A stretch of 64,000 bases of DNA from Kitasatospora herbaricolor (GCF_030813695.1 NZ_JAUSVA010000002.1:6591001-6655000); one strand, 5' to 3'; positions 15,915-25,038 are shown, counted from the first letter of the stretch. Numbers and translations are program-made. Notes: generated by a model from the letters alone, not told the origin.

Positions 15915-16850
15915 GTGTCCTGGAAGCCGCTGCGTGTTCTCACCCCCCGTTCGATCCTCCCTGCCCTGGCGGTCCTGCTGGTGCTGCTGGCGGGCGCGGC
16001 CGCGCACGCCAACAAGCCCGTCCCGTTCGGCGACCGGGTGGCGGAGCCGGGCGGCGCGGACGCGAGCCCGGTGACCGCGCAGTCGCTGGACACCGCCGGG
16101 CTGGAGCTCAGGGTGGGCCCGGGCCTGGAGGCCTACGACCCCGCCAGCGGCGAGCACGCCTGGTCCTACCGCCGGGAGGGCGCGACCGCCCTCTACCTGG
16201 CGATGGCCGGCGACGACGCGGTGGTGCTCTGGGACGACGGCCTGGTCACCTCGGTCCGCCCGAGCGACCACGAGGTGCGCTGGCACCGCGCCGTGCCCGG
16301 TCTGGCGGAGTGGCTGCGCGGCGAGGGCGAGCCCGGCGCCGCCCAGCGCACCGAGACCCAGCGCAAGCAGCTTGCGGTGGAGCGCGCGGCCATCGCCCTG
16401 TACACCGTCCCCCAGGCCAGCCCCTGGGTGGCGGTGGTGACGCCGGGCCTGACCATGGGCTTCCGCGACGCCGACGGTGATCTGCGTTACAACGACCGCC
16501 CGGCCGGCAACTGCGCCTACGACCCGCTGCGCACCGTGCGGACCAACTACGCGGTGCTGGTCCCGCGGACCTGCACCGGCAGCAGCAGCAACAACCACCA
16601 GGCCTTCGGCGGCATCACCGGCTACCGCCTGGACAGCACCAACTGGCAGCTGGCCACCGGCCCGGCCGTCGCGATGCGGGCGCTGGACGGGCAGCGGGTG
16701 CAGATCGAGGACGGCCCGATCCTCGGCAGCCGGGTCTTCGACACCAAGGCGGCCGCCCCGGAGTCGGCCTGCGGCAGCCGGACCGAGGCCTTCGCGGCCG
16801 TCCGCCCGCAGGGCGCGTGCGCCGAGCCGGCGGCCAACCCCGGCCCCTGA
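15915..16850 (+). CDS. Membrane-anchored PQQ-like/beta-propeller hypothetical protein
   Basis: A 311-residue protein with one N-terminal membrane anchor (about residues 13-32, ILPALAVLLVLLAGAAA) and an outer domain. The outer domain holds repeats of the WD/PQQ kind (LEAYDPASGEHAWSYRREG; VLWDDGLVTSVRPSDHEVRWHRAV). Four cysteines in the second half may form disulfides. GTG 15915 is preferred over the longer frame from 15705, whose first 70 residues are low-complexity. A second, larger protein of similar design is encoded at 59407. Function is unknown; such proteins may act as cell-surface scaffolds. A hairpin follows the stop. Confidence 0.65.
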   Translation: MSWKPLRVLTPRSILPALAVLLVLLAGAAAHANKPVPFGDRVAEPGGADASPVTAQSLDTAGLELRVGPGLEAYDPASGEHAWSYRREGATALYLAMAGDDAVVLWDDGLVTSVRPSDHEVRWHRAVPGLAEWLRGEGEPGAAQRTETQRKQLAVERAAIALYTVPQASPWVAVVTPGLTMGFRDADGDLRYNDRPAGNCAYDPLRTVRTNYAVLVPRTCTGSSSNNHQAFGGITGYRLDSTNWQLATGPAVAMRALDGQRVQIEDGPILGSRVFDTKAAAPESACGSRTEAFAAVRPQGACAEPAANPGP

Positions 16851-16868
16851 GCCCGCCGCCCGGGCCCC

Positions 16869-16895
16869 CGCCGCGCGCCCACCGGGTGCGCGGCG
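16869..16895 (+). terminator. GC-rich hairpin after the membrane protein
   Basis: CGCCGCGCGCCC (16869-16880) pairs with GGGTGCGCGGCG (16884-16895) with one mismatch and a three-base loop, 18 bases after the stop at 16850. There is no T-run, as is usual in actinobacteria. Confidence 0.55.
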
Positions 16896-16954
16896 TGCGC
16901 CCGTCGTGCGCCGCTCGGGCACGTATTGCCTTCGGGCCTTCGCGCGGCGCCCGG

Positions 16955-16967
16955 TAGACTGGTCCGC
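16955..16967 (+). promoter_or_regulatory. Candidate promoter -10 box upstream of the ABC-F gene
   Basis: TAGACT (16955-16960) is an excellent actinobacterial -10 box and stands seven bases before ATG 16968. Transcription would start at that ATG and run through a leader of about 188 bases before the ABC-F start at 17156. Confidence 0.5.
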
Positions 16968-16991
16968 ATGGCTGACTTCTCCGGGCACTAG
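16968..16991 (+). CDS. Possible seven-codon leader peptide upstream of the ABC-F gene
   Basis: ATG 16968 opens a seven-residue frame (MADFSGH) ending in TAG at 16989-16991. It lies exactly where a transcript from the TAGACT box would begin, so it could be translated as a leaderless upstream ORF. ABC-F resistance genes in Firmicutes, and lmrC in Streptomyces, are known to be controlled by upstream leader ORFs and attenuation; this one would fit that scheme. Its extreme shortness means chance is a serious alternative. Confidence 0.3.
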   Translation: MADFSGH

Positions 16992-17155
16992 CGGGCGGGA
17001 CGGCGAGCCGATCGGTGCACCTCAGCGTGCGTCCGACGGCCGTCCGTGTTCCGTGACGCCGCCCCCTCACCCCCGCCGCCGCCCCGGCCCGGTGTCCCCA
17101 GCCCCTGGGGTTCGCCGGTCGCCCGCGCCCGCCCACGTCCCAGGAGTACCCAGCC

Positions 17156-18754
<1,599 letters not shown>

Positions 18755-18771
18755 CCGTTCGGCCACCTCGG

Positions 18772-18797
18772 GAGCCCCCGCATTCGCGGGGGCTCTT
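18772..18797 (+). terminator. Rho-independent terminator of the ABC-F gene
   Basis: GAGCCCCCGC (18772-18781) and GCGGGGGCTC (18786-18795) form a perfect 10-bp stem with loop ATTC, then TT. It lies 18 bases after the stop codon. Confidence 0.8.
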
Positions 18798-19205
18798 CCC
18801 ATGGGCGCGCCCGCCCGGTGACCCCGGGGCCCTCGGGCATCCGCCGCTGCGGCCCGCCGCCATGACCGCAGGGTGACGTCGGGTGGACGCGGGGTAGTCC
18901 ATCGGTACGAGAAGAACTAGTCCTCCCGGTGTGTCCGGGAATGAAGTGGTCGGGGATTCCGTTTGTGTGGGATCTCGTAGCCCTGGCGTCGCCCCGCTGC
19001 CGGGCCGGCCGTGCTGATCAGCTCTTTCGCCGCCGGGACGGTACTCGGAGCAGGGGCGCGTGCACCCAGCGTGAGCGCCGTCGTGCGGGGCGATCACCAC
19101 CGGCGAGCAGTCCTTCCGTACATCCACCTTGTCGAATGGGTGGCCAGGACGCGGTCGATGGGTGATCATGGGAATCTGACCGAGCAACGCTACGAGGAGG
19201 CACGG
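18798..19205. other. Intergenic region before the small HTH gene
   Basis: These 408 bases hold no convincing gene; frames at 18929 and 19011 are low quality and the latter merely extends the HTH gene upstream. It is somewhat less GC-rich around 18900-18980. The final bases carry GAGGAGG, the ribosome site of the HTH gene. Confidence 0.5.
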
Positions 19206-19439
19206 GTGGCCGAGACTCTGAAAAAGGGCAGCCGGGTGACCGGTGCCGCGCGTGAGAAGCTCGCGGCCGATCTGAAGAAGAAATACGACTCCGGAGCGAG
19301 CATTCGCGCGCTGGCGGAGGAGACCGGTCGCTCGTACGGCTTCGTGCACCGCATGCTGAGCGAGTCCGGAGTGATTCTCCGGGGCCGCGGCGGTGCCACG
19401 CGGGGCAAGAACAAGGCTACTGCAGGAGCTGGTTCCTGA
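19206..19439 (+). CDS. Small helix-turn-helix DNA-binding protein
   Basis: A 77-residue basic protein. After a lysine-rich start comes an HTH unit: KLAADLKKKYDSGASIRALAEETGRSYGFVHRMLSESGV, in which ASIRALAEETGRSYGFVHRML reads as helix-turn-recognition helix. The C-terminus GRGGATRGKNKA is basic and disordered, suitable for DNA backbone contact. GTG 19206 was chosen because GAGGAGG ends five bases before it. The protein resembles a small HTH family widely conserved in streptomycetes; the target is unknown. It stands alone between intergenic regions of about 400 bases. Confidence 0.75.
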   Translation: MAETLKKGSRVTGAAREKLAADLKKKYDSGASIRALAEETGRSYGFVHRMLSESGVILRGRGGATRGKNKATAGAGS

Positions 19440-19851
19440 CATTACGTCATGCCGGGCGGCGGTGCGACCGTTGAGCGGACCCGAAAGGGGGGTCGTGGTC
19501 GCCGTGCCGGAAGCTGCGCGCAGGAGCGCGGTCGAGGATCAGGACGTATCGGCGGCAGGGCGCCGGCCGGGGGGACGACGTGAGGGTCGTCCGCCCCCGG
19601 GCCGGGCGAACCGGCCGCCGATCGCCATGTCCGGGTCCTTCCGGCTCCTCCTGGCCGCTCCCGGCGCCTTCCGGTCCGGGGTGCGACCCGCTCCGGACCG
19701 GCCTGCGGGGTGCCCCTGCCGTCACCGGCGCAAGTTTGTTACTCTCCGGTAGCCGACCGGGCGGGCCGTCCTGCCGCCCGCCGGCCGTGGTCCGCCGCCA
19801 CCCCTTCGGCGGCGCGTCCCCACGCGTTCCCTTCACCGCCGGAGGTGCCCC
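19440..19851. other. Intergenic region before the enoyl-CoA hydratase
   Basis: No gene is supported. A short dyad TGAC-attac-GTCA overlaps the HTH stop codon (19437-19449). A locally AT-rich patch near 19731-19752 (AAGTTTGTTACTCTCC) is the best candidate for the promoter or operator of the hydratase gene. Confidence 0.45.
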
Positions 19852-20658
19852 ATGACCGCTCCCGCCACCGACCCGCAGGCCGAGGCCTGGGAGCAGGACG
19901 GCGTCCGACTGGAGATCGACGGCGACGTCGCCCTGGTGACGCTCTGTCAGCCCAAGCGGCGCAACGCCCAGTCGCCGGCGATGTGGCGCGCGCTGAGCGC
20001 GGCCGGCCGCGAGCTGCCCGGCACCGTGCGGGTGGTCGTGCTCCGGGCCGAGGGCGTCTCCTTCTCCGCCGGCCTGGACCGTGCCATGTTCACCCCCGAG
20101 GGCCTGCCGGGCGAGCGGAACTTCATCCAGCTCGCGGCCGCCGAGGACAAGGACCTCGACGACACCATCGCCGGCTTCCAGGAGGCCTTCACCTGGTGGC
20201 GGCGCCCCGATCTGATCAGCATCGCGGCCGTTCAGGGGCACGCGGTCGGCGCCGGGTTCCAGCTCGCCCTGGCCTGCGACCTGCGGGTGGTCGCCGAGGA
20301 CGTCCAGTTCTCCATGAAGGAGACCTCGCTCGGGCTGGTCCCGGACTTGGCCGGCACCAAGCCGCTCACCGAACTCGTCGGCTATGCGAGGGCGTTGGAG
20401 ATCTGCGCGACCGGTCGCTGGGTCGGCTCGGAGGAGGCGGTGGCCACCGGGCTGGCCAACCTGGCGGTGCCCGCCGCCGAGCTGGACGGCGCCGTCCGCG
20501 ACCTCGCGGCCGCCCTGCTGGCCGCCCCGCGCAACGCGGTGATCGAGACCAAGGCGCTGCTGCAGGGCGCCGGTGCCCGCTCCTACGACGAGCAGCGTTC
20601 GGCCGAACGGGTGGCGCAGGCCCGCCGGATGCGGGACCTCGCCGGTATCGGCGACTGA
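19852..20658 (+). CDS. Enoyl-CoA hydratase/isomerase family protein
   Basis: A 268-residue crotonase-fold enzyme expected to act on acyl-CoA thioesters. It shows the family's CoA-binding start (VALVTLCQPKRRNAQSPAMWRAL), an oxyanion-hole segment EGVSFSAGLDRAMF and the second loop AVQGHAVGAGFQLALACDLRV. In ECH1 the catalytic Glu pair follows this second glycine-rich loop; here the positions read S-L-G-L-V-P-D-L-A-G, where only one acidic residue is clear, so isomerase or another crotonase chemistry is possible. GGAGGTG precedes ATG. It is a single-gene unit ending at a 15-bp hairpin. Confidence 0.85.
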   Translation: MTAPATDPQAEAWEQDGVRLEIDGDVALVTLCQPKRRNAQSPAMWRALSAAGRELPGTVRVVVLRAEGVSFSAGLDRAMFTPEGLPGERNFIQLAAAEDKDLDDTIAGFQEAFTWWRRPDLISIAAVQGHAVGAGFQLALACDLRVVAEDVQFSMKETSLGLVPDLAGTKPLTELVGYARALEICATGRWVGSEEAVATGLANLAVPAAELDGAVRDLAAALLAAPRNAVIETKALLQGAGARSYDEQRSAERVAQARRMRDLAGIGD

Positions 20659-20702
20659 CCCGTCGCACGACCGGGCGCGGCTGGCGCGCCTTGGTCGACC
20701 GC

Positions 20703-20743
20703 GGACGGCCCGGCCCCGGGTGGGGCCGGGCCGTCCGTGCTTT
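20703..20743 (+). terminator. 15-bp perfect hairpin after the enoyl-CoA hydratase
   Basis: GGACGGCCCGGCCCC (20703-20717) and GGGGCCGGGCCGTCC (20722-20736) pair perfectly around GGGT, followed by GTGCTTT. Confidence 0.8.
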
Positions 20744-20824
20744 CCGGGGGCGGGTTACGTGGCGGAATGCCAGAGTTGGGGTGATTTGCGATATAGCTGG
20801 ACACGCAACGACAGGAGATCCCCC

Positions 20825-21337
20825 ATGGCTGACACGCCGACGCCCGCAGCCCTGCACAAGACCGCCCCCGCCGGCAGCCCCACGTCCTCCTCCGGGTCGT
20901 CCGGGGTGTCCGCCCCCAAGGCGTCCGCCGAGCGCGGGCGCACCGCGCTGGCCGTCGGTGTGGTGGAGAAGATCGCCGGCATGGCCGCCCGCGAGATCCC
21001 GGGCATCCACGCCCTCGGCTCGGGCCTGACCCGGACCTTCGGCGCGATGCGCGACAAGGTGCCCGGCGGCAAGTCCAGCATGGGACGCGGCATCAAGGCC
21101 GAGGTCGGCGAGAAGCAGACCGCGATCGACATCGCCCTGGTCGTCGAGTACGGCGTGGTGATCCCCGAACTCGCCACCCAGGTACGGGAGAACATCATCT
21201 CCGCGGTGGAGCGGATGACCGGCCTGGAGGTGGTGGAGGTGAACATCGCGGTCAACGACGTCCACCTGCCCGACGAGCCGGACATCGAGGAGGAGGACGA
21301 GAGCGGCTCCACCGGTCAGCGGCCCAAGCTGCAGTAG
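20825..21337 (+). CDS. Asp23/Gls24 family envelope stress protein
   Basis: A 170-residue protein whose residues 40-155 match the Asp23/Gls24 fold: LAVGVVEKIAGMAAREIPGIHAL, then KAEVGEKQTAIDIALVVEYG and a final strand VNIAVNDVHLPDE. In Staphylococcus, Asp23 is an abundant protein tethered to the membrane by AmaP. The first 38 residues are Ser/Pro-rich and disordered, and the tail is acidic. GGAGATC precedes ATG. It is the first of five same-strand genes ending with AmaP, so it probably forms the membrane-proximal Asp23 layer of this operon. Confidence 0.9.
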   Translation: MADTPTPAALHKTAPAGSPTSSSGSSGVSAPKASAERGRTALAVGVVEKIAGMAAREIPGIHALGSGLTRTFGAMRDKVPGGKSSMGRGIKAEVGEKQTAIDIALVVEYGVVIPELATQVRENIISAVERMTGLEVVEVNIAVNDVHLPDEPDIEEEDESGSTGQRPKLQ

Positions 21338-21347
21338 CCCTACCGGC

Positions 21348-21455
21348 CCGACGGCCGCCCCCGGCCCGACCGGGCCCGGCCCGAACAAGCCAGACCCACC
21401 CGGACCCGACCCACCCGGGATCGAACCGGACCCGACCCCGGACCCACGAGGCCCC
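21348..21455. repeat. Low-complexity CGGACCCGACCC-like tract
   Basis: The gap between the Asp23 gene and the small membrane gene is a C-rich tract with imperfect repeats of CGGACCCGACCC and CCCACCCGG. No gene or terminator-like stem is evident, so the operon may read through it. Confidence 0.5.
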
Positions 21456-21475
21456 GGAGACACGAGGAGCAGCGG

Positions 21476-21667
21476 ATGAACCTGGCCATCGTCGGCCTGG
21501 TGGCAGGAATGGCCCTCGGCTTCGCCGGCTACTTCGGCGGCTTCGCCGCCTTCCTGCTGGTGGCCGTCCTCGGTGCGGTCGGGTTCGTGGTGGGCCGGTT
21601 GCTGGAGGGCGACATCGACCTCGGTGACCTGGGCGACATGCTGCGCGGCCGCGACCGGCGCCGCTGA
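21476..21667 (+). CDS. Small DUF2273-like membrane protein of the Asp23 operon
   Basis: A 63-residue protein that is almost wholly a membrane hairpin: residues 2-20 and 22-42 are hydrophobic, glycine-rich and joined by a tight turn. A short acidic-then-basic tail follows (EGDIDLGDLGDMLRGRDRRR). This matches the small membrane proteins found between asp23 and amaP genes. GAGGAG lies upstream. The stop overlaps the next start as TGATG, so the following Asp23-like protein is translationally coupled. A role in anchoring the Asp23 complex is an inference. Confidence 0.7.
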   Translation: MNLAIVGLVAGMALGFAGYFGGFAAFLLVAVLGAVGFVVGRLLEGDIDLGDLGDMLRGRDRRR

Positions 21668-22008
21668 TGCCCGCCGTCCTGGCGCCGGGCCGCGGCCGGC
21701 GGGGCAGCCTGCGGGTCGCCGACCGGGTCTTCGTCAAGGTGGCCGCCCGGGCCGCCCGCGACGCCCTGGGCGTCGCCTGCCCCGGGCTGCCCGCACCCGG
21801 CACCCCGCCCCACGTCTCCGTCTCGGTGCCCGGTCGCACCGCCACCGTCCGGGTCGGCGTGGAGCTTCCCTTCCCCTCCGACCTGGCGGCGCTGGCCCGC
21901 ATCGTCCGGGACCGGGTGGCCGAGCAGGTCGCCGCCCTCACCGGAACCCGGGTGGTCGAGGTGACGGTGCTGGTCGAGCGGCTGCTGCCGGTGACGGGCG
22001 GGGAGTGA
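21667..22008 (+). CDS. Second Asp23/Gls24-like protein
   Basis: A 113-residue protein resembling a minimal Asp23 domain without the disordered N-terminus of the first copy. It reads RVADRVFVKVAARAARDALGV, then VSVPGRTATVRVGVELPFPSDLAALARIVRDRVAEQVAALTG, and VVEVTVLVERLLPV. The strand-helix-strand order matches the family but the sequence is divergent. It is coupled to the previous gene through TGATG. Paired Asp23 paralogs could form a hetero-oligomeric layer under the membrane. Confidence 0.75.
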   Translation: MPAVLAPGRGRRGSLRVADRVFVKVAARAARDALGVACPGLPAPGTPPHVSVSVPGRTATVRVGVELPFPSDLAALARIVRDRVAEQVAALTGTRVVEVTVLVERLLPVTGGE

Positions 22009-22038
22009 GATGACCCACCCGGTGGGGAGGCGGCCACG

Positions 22039-22899
22039 ATGACCGGACCGCGCAACGAGCCGGCCGGCGGGCCGGAGCAGGAACCGCCGGGCGGGCCGGA
22101 GCACCGGCCCGTCGAACCCTCCGCCGACGGCGCGGAGCCGGCCCCGGGCACCGGCGCCGGCTCGGTGCCGGTGCCGGTGCCGGGCACGGGCGCGACCGCC
22201 TCGTCCGCGGCCGGGCCCCCGGCCGGCCCGCCCGCCGAGCCGGTTCAGCCCTTCGAGCCGGGGGAGGGGGAGCGGTCGGAACCGGAGCCCGGGCCGCCGG
22301 CCGGCGACCGGACCGGCAGGCGCACGGCCGCCGGAGCCGCCCGGGCGGTCCGGGGCCGCCGGGAGAAGTCCCCCAGGACGGCCCCCACGGCGGTGGTCGT
22401 GGTGGCCGCGCTGGCCGTCTGCGGGCCGCTGCTCTACGACGTGATCGCGGTCCGGGCCGGCCGGCGGGCGGCGTACTGGCGGACGGAACTCGCCGACCAG
22501 CTGGCCACCCACCACCTGGACGACCTGTGGGTGCTGCTCGGCGCCGGCGCCGCCGTCCTGCTGGGCGGCTGGCTCCTCTGGCTGGCCTTCGCCCCCGGAC
22601 TCCGCCGCTGGCTGTCGCTGCTGCCCGCGGCGACCACGGACGCCATGATCGACCGGGCCGGGGTCGGCGCCCTGCTGGTGGCACGGGCCGACGAGGTGCC
22701 CGGGGTGGAACGCACCACCGTCAGGATCAACCGCCGGCGGGCCAGGGTCACCATCGAGGGACCCGCCGACCCGGCGGCCGTCCAGCGCGACCTGGCCGCC
22801 GAGCTGGACCGGATCGCCCTGGCCCGCCCGCTCCGGCTGGAGGTGCTGACCAGCAGGATCGGCGCGGGGACACCCCGGACGGGAGGACGAACCCGATGA
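22039..22899 (+). CDS. DUF6286-like membrane protein with long disordered N-terminus
   Basis: A 286-residue protein. The first 115 residues are Pro/Gly/Glu-rich and disordered; a membrane segment (about 116-135) and a second (about 168-190) bracket a short loop. A soluble C-terminal domain (about 205-280) reads VARADEVPGVERTTVRINRRRARVTIEG. That last domain resembles the alkaline-shock/AmaP-type cytoplasmic domain seen in the downstream gene, and the layout matches DUF6286 proteins of actinobacterial Asp23 operons. GGGGAGG precedes ATG. The stop overlaps the AmaP start as ATGA. Confidence 0.7.
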   Translation: MTGPRNEPAGGPEQEPPGGPEHRPVEPSADGAEPAPGTGAGSVPVPVPGTGATASSAAGPPAGPPAEPVQPFEPGEGERSEPEPGPPAGDRTGRRTAAGAARAVRGRREKSPRTAPTAVVVVAALAVCGPLLYDVIAVRAGRRAAYWRTELADQLATHHLDDLWVLLGAGAAVLLGGWLLWLAFAPGLRRWLSLLPAATTDAMIDRAGVGALLVARADEVPGVERTTVRINRRRARVTIEGPADPAAVQRDLAAELDRIALARPLRLEVLTSRIGAGTPRTGGRTR

Positions 22900-23519
22900 A
22901 CCACTCCGGAGTCAACCGGGTGGTACTGGCCCTGGCCGGCCTGCTGCTGCTCGCCGTCGGCCTGCTGGTGCTGGCCGGCGGGCTCGACCTCTACCGGCAC
23001 CTCGGCCTCGACATGCCGGACGGGTGGCCGCTCACCTCGCCCGACCAGCCGCTGCTGAGCGATTCCGCCCGGACCCGCCGGACCGACGAGGGCTGGTGGT
23101 GGCCGGTGGTGATCGGCGGCCTGTCGCTGATCGTGGTGCTGGGGCTCTGGTGGCTGGTCGCCCAGCTCCGCCGGCCGGCGCCGAGCAGCCTGGCGCTGCC
23201 CTCCCCGGGCACCGGGCTGCGGCTGCGGCTGCGGACCAAGGCGCTGGAGGAAGCCCTGGAGTCCGGCACGGACGGCCTGCCGGGGGTCGAGCGGGCGCGG
23301 ATGCGGGTGGTGGGCCGGCGGACGAAGCGGCTGGCCGTGCAAGGTTCGGTGCTGCTCTCGCCGGGCGGCGACCCGGCGGCCCTGGTCGAGGACTTCGACG
23401 CGGGCCCGCTGGCGCAGGCCCGGGCCAGCCTCGCGCTGACCGCCCTGCCGGCCCGGCTGCGGCTGCGGGTGGCGGCCAGGAAACCGGCCGCCACCCCCAA
23501 GCACCCCCGGGTGATCTGA
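22896..23519 (+). CDS. Alkaline shock response membrane anchor AmaP-like protein
   Basis: A 207-residue protein with two membrane segments (about residues 8-27 and 66-86) and a cytoplasmic C-terminal domain with GLPGVERARMRVVGRRTKRLAVQGSVLL. This is the arrangement of AmaP, which holds Asp23 at the membrane in Staphylococcus. It shares the V-P/L-G-V-E-R-x-x-x-R-V-x-x-R-R pattern with the preceding DUF6286-like protein, suggesting that the two are related by duplication. ATG 22896 overlaps the previous stop by four bases. It ends the operon; a convergent SDR gene begins 22 bases on. Confidence 0.8.
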   Translation: MNHSGVNRVVLALAGLLLLAVGLLVLAGGLDLYRHLGLDMPDGWPLTSPDQPLLSDSARTRRTDEGWWWPVVIGGLSLIVVLGLWWLVAQLRRPAPSSLALPSPGTGLRLRLRTKALEEALESGTDGLPGVERARMRVVGRRTKRLAVQGSVLLSPGGDPAALVEDFDAGPLAQARASLALTALPARLRLRVAARKPAATPKHPRVI

Positions 23520-23541
23520 GCCCCCGGGGCCTGCGGGCGGG

Positions 23542-24303
23542 TCAGAGCCCGCGCAGGGCGCCGCCGTCCACCGGGACCATCACGCCGGTGAGGTACGAGG
23601 CGGCGGGGGACAGCAGGAAGGCGGCGACCTTGCCGAACTCCTCGGCCGTCCCGTAGCGGCCGAGCGGGATCGCGGCACTGGCGCGGGCCCGGGCCGCCTC
23701 GGCGTCCCCGCTCAGCTCGTCCAGCTCGCGCACCCGGTCGGTGTCGATCCGGGCGGGCAGCAGGCCGACCACCCGGATCCCGCGCGGGCCCAGCTCGTCC
23801 GCCAGCGACTTCGCCGCCATCGCCAGCCCCGGCCGCAGCCCGTTGGAGACGCCCAGCCCGGAGATCGGCTCGCGGACGGAGCCGGACAGCACGAAGCCGA
23901 TCACCCCGCCCTCGCCCAGCTCCGCCGCCGCCGCGCGGGCGATCCGCAGGGCGCCCAGGAACACCGACTCGAAGGCCGCCCGCCAGGTGTCGTCCTCGGC
24001 CAGCACCACCGGGCCGGCCTTCGGGCCGCCCACGCTGATCAGGACGCCGTCCAGCCGCCCGAACGCCTCCTGGGCGGCCTCGACCAGCCGGGCGGCCGCG
24101 GTGGGGTCGGCGTTGTCCGCCACCACGCCGTGCGCGTGTCCCTCGCCGCCGAGCCCGGCCACCGCCTCGTCCACCGCGGCCTGCGAGCGGCCGCTGACCA
24201 CCAGCCGGGCACCGTCGGCGGCGAGCTCCCGGGCGGTGGCGAAGCCGAGCCCGCGGGTGGCGCCGGTGACCACGTACACCTTGTTCTTCAGTCCAAGATC
24301 CAT
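23542..24303 (-). CDS. SDR family oxidoreductase with atypical active site
   Basis: A 253-residue short-chain dehydrogenase/reductase fold. The cofactor loop VTGATRGLGFATA sits at residues 10-22, and VLISVGGPKAG replaces the usual N-A-G-x strand end. In the catalytic region the segment SNGLRPGLAMAAKSLADELG aligns with YAASKAGLVGFARSLARELG of the fabG product in this window. The Tyr is therefore Ser and the Lys is Arg, so classical SDR catalysis is doubtful. ATG 24303 is preferred over ATG 24312 because GGGGGAG is one base from the latter but ten from the former. It is divergent from the MerR gene. Confidence 0.8.
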   Translation of the reverse strand: MDLGLKNKVYVVTGATRGLGFATARELAADGARLVVSGRSQAAVDEAVAGLGGEGHAHGVVADNADPTAAARLVEAAQEAFGRLDGVLISVGGPKAGPVVLAEDDTWRAAFESVFLGALRIARAAAAELGEGGVIGFVLSGSVREPISGLGVSNGLRPGLAMAAKSLADELGPRGIRVVGLLPARIDTDRVRELDELSGDAEAARARASAAIPLGRYGTAEEFGKVAAFLLSPAASYLTGVMVPVDGGALRGL

Positions 24304-24420
24304 GGACGGCATTCTCCCCCGTCCGGAGCGGGCCCGGCGGCCTTCCGGGGGCGGTCTGCCGCGGGTCGTCCCGCCGCCGGCCCGCCGCCGGCCGCCACCG
24401 TCCGCCGGGCGGGGCTGGCG

Positions 24421-24446
24421 TTGACGTCAGGGTCAAGGTCTACCGT
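24421..24446 (+). promoter_or_regulatory. Inverted repeat and promoter elements before the MerR gene
   Basis: TTGAC (24421-24425) and GTCAA (24432-24436) form a dyad with a six-base spacer. The left half coincides with a perfect -35 hexamer TTGACG, and TACCGT (24441-24446) is a possible -10. MerR proteins bind dyads between -35 and -10, so autoregulation is likely. Spacing here (14 bases) is unlike the usual 19-20, so element assignment is tentative. Confidence 0.45.
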
Positions 24447-24485
24447 CGGTCACGGCGGCACGGCGCGGCCGGAGGGAGTACGGGC

Positions 24486-24920
24486 ATGCGGATCGGTGAG
24501 CTGGCCAGGCGGGCGGGGACGACCACCCGGACGCTGCGGTACTACGAGTCGCGCGGGCTGCTGCCGGCCCGGCGCAGCGGCAACGGGTACCGGGCGTACG
24601 GGGAGGACGATCTGCGGCTGCTGCGGCAGATCCGGTTGTTGCAGGACTTCGGCTTCGGGCTGGAGGAGACCCGGCCGTTCGTGGAGTGCCTGCAGGCGGG
24701 GCACCCCGAGGGCGACACCTGCCCGGCCTCGTTGGAGGTCTACCGGCGCAAGCTCGCCGAGCTGGACGAGTGCATCGAGCGGCTGCGGGCCGTCCGCGCC
24801 CAGGTCGGCGAGCAGCTGTCCCGGGCGGAGCGGTCCCGGTCGGAGCTGGCGGACGCCGCCGATGCCGCGCCCTCGCCGCGCTGCGAGCTGGCGCACGAGC
24901 GGATGCCGGCGCCGGAGTAA
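24486..24920 (+). CDS. MerR family transcriptional regulator
   Basis: A 144-residue regulator. The winged HTH occupies residues 1-70: MRIGELARRAGTTTRTLRYYESRGLLPARR, then NGYRAYGEDDLRLLRQI. A dimerisation coiled coil (about 80-125) follows, and then a short tail. Cysteines occur at C77 and C88 (GDTCPASL), C101 and near the C-terminus (PRCELAHE), so metal or redox sensing is possible. GGAGGGAG lies before ATG. A thioredoxin gene follows 118 bases downstream on the same strand and the SDR is divergent, so both may be its targets. Confidence 0.9.
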   Translation: MRIGELARRAGTTTRTLRYYESRGLLPARRSGNGYRAYGEDDLRLLRQIRLLQDFGFGLEETRPFVECLQAGHPEGDTCPASLEVYRRKLAELDECIERLRAVRAQVGEQLSRAERSRSELADAADAAPSPRCELAHERMPAPE

Positions 24921-24930
24921 CGGCCGGGCG

Positions 24931-24990
24931 GGCAGGCACGCAGGCACGCACGCAGACAGGCACGCAGACAGACAGGCAAGCAGTCAGTCA
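24931..24990 (+). repeat. Fifteen tetranucleotide NNCA units
   Basis: Starting ten bases after the MerR stop, the sequence is a run of 15 tetramers ending in CA (GGCA, CGCA, GACA, AGCA, GTCA), followed by GGTA. It lies in the MerR-thioredoxin spacer. Tetranucleotide runs are prone to slippage, and the length may differ between strains. No reading frame depends on it if the called starts are right. Confidence 0.8.
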
Positions 24991-25038
24991 GGTAAGCGGA
25001 CCGGTGGCCAGGTGGCCGCCCGCAGAAGGGAGATCAGG

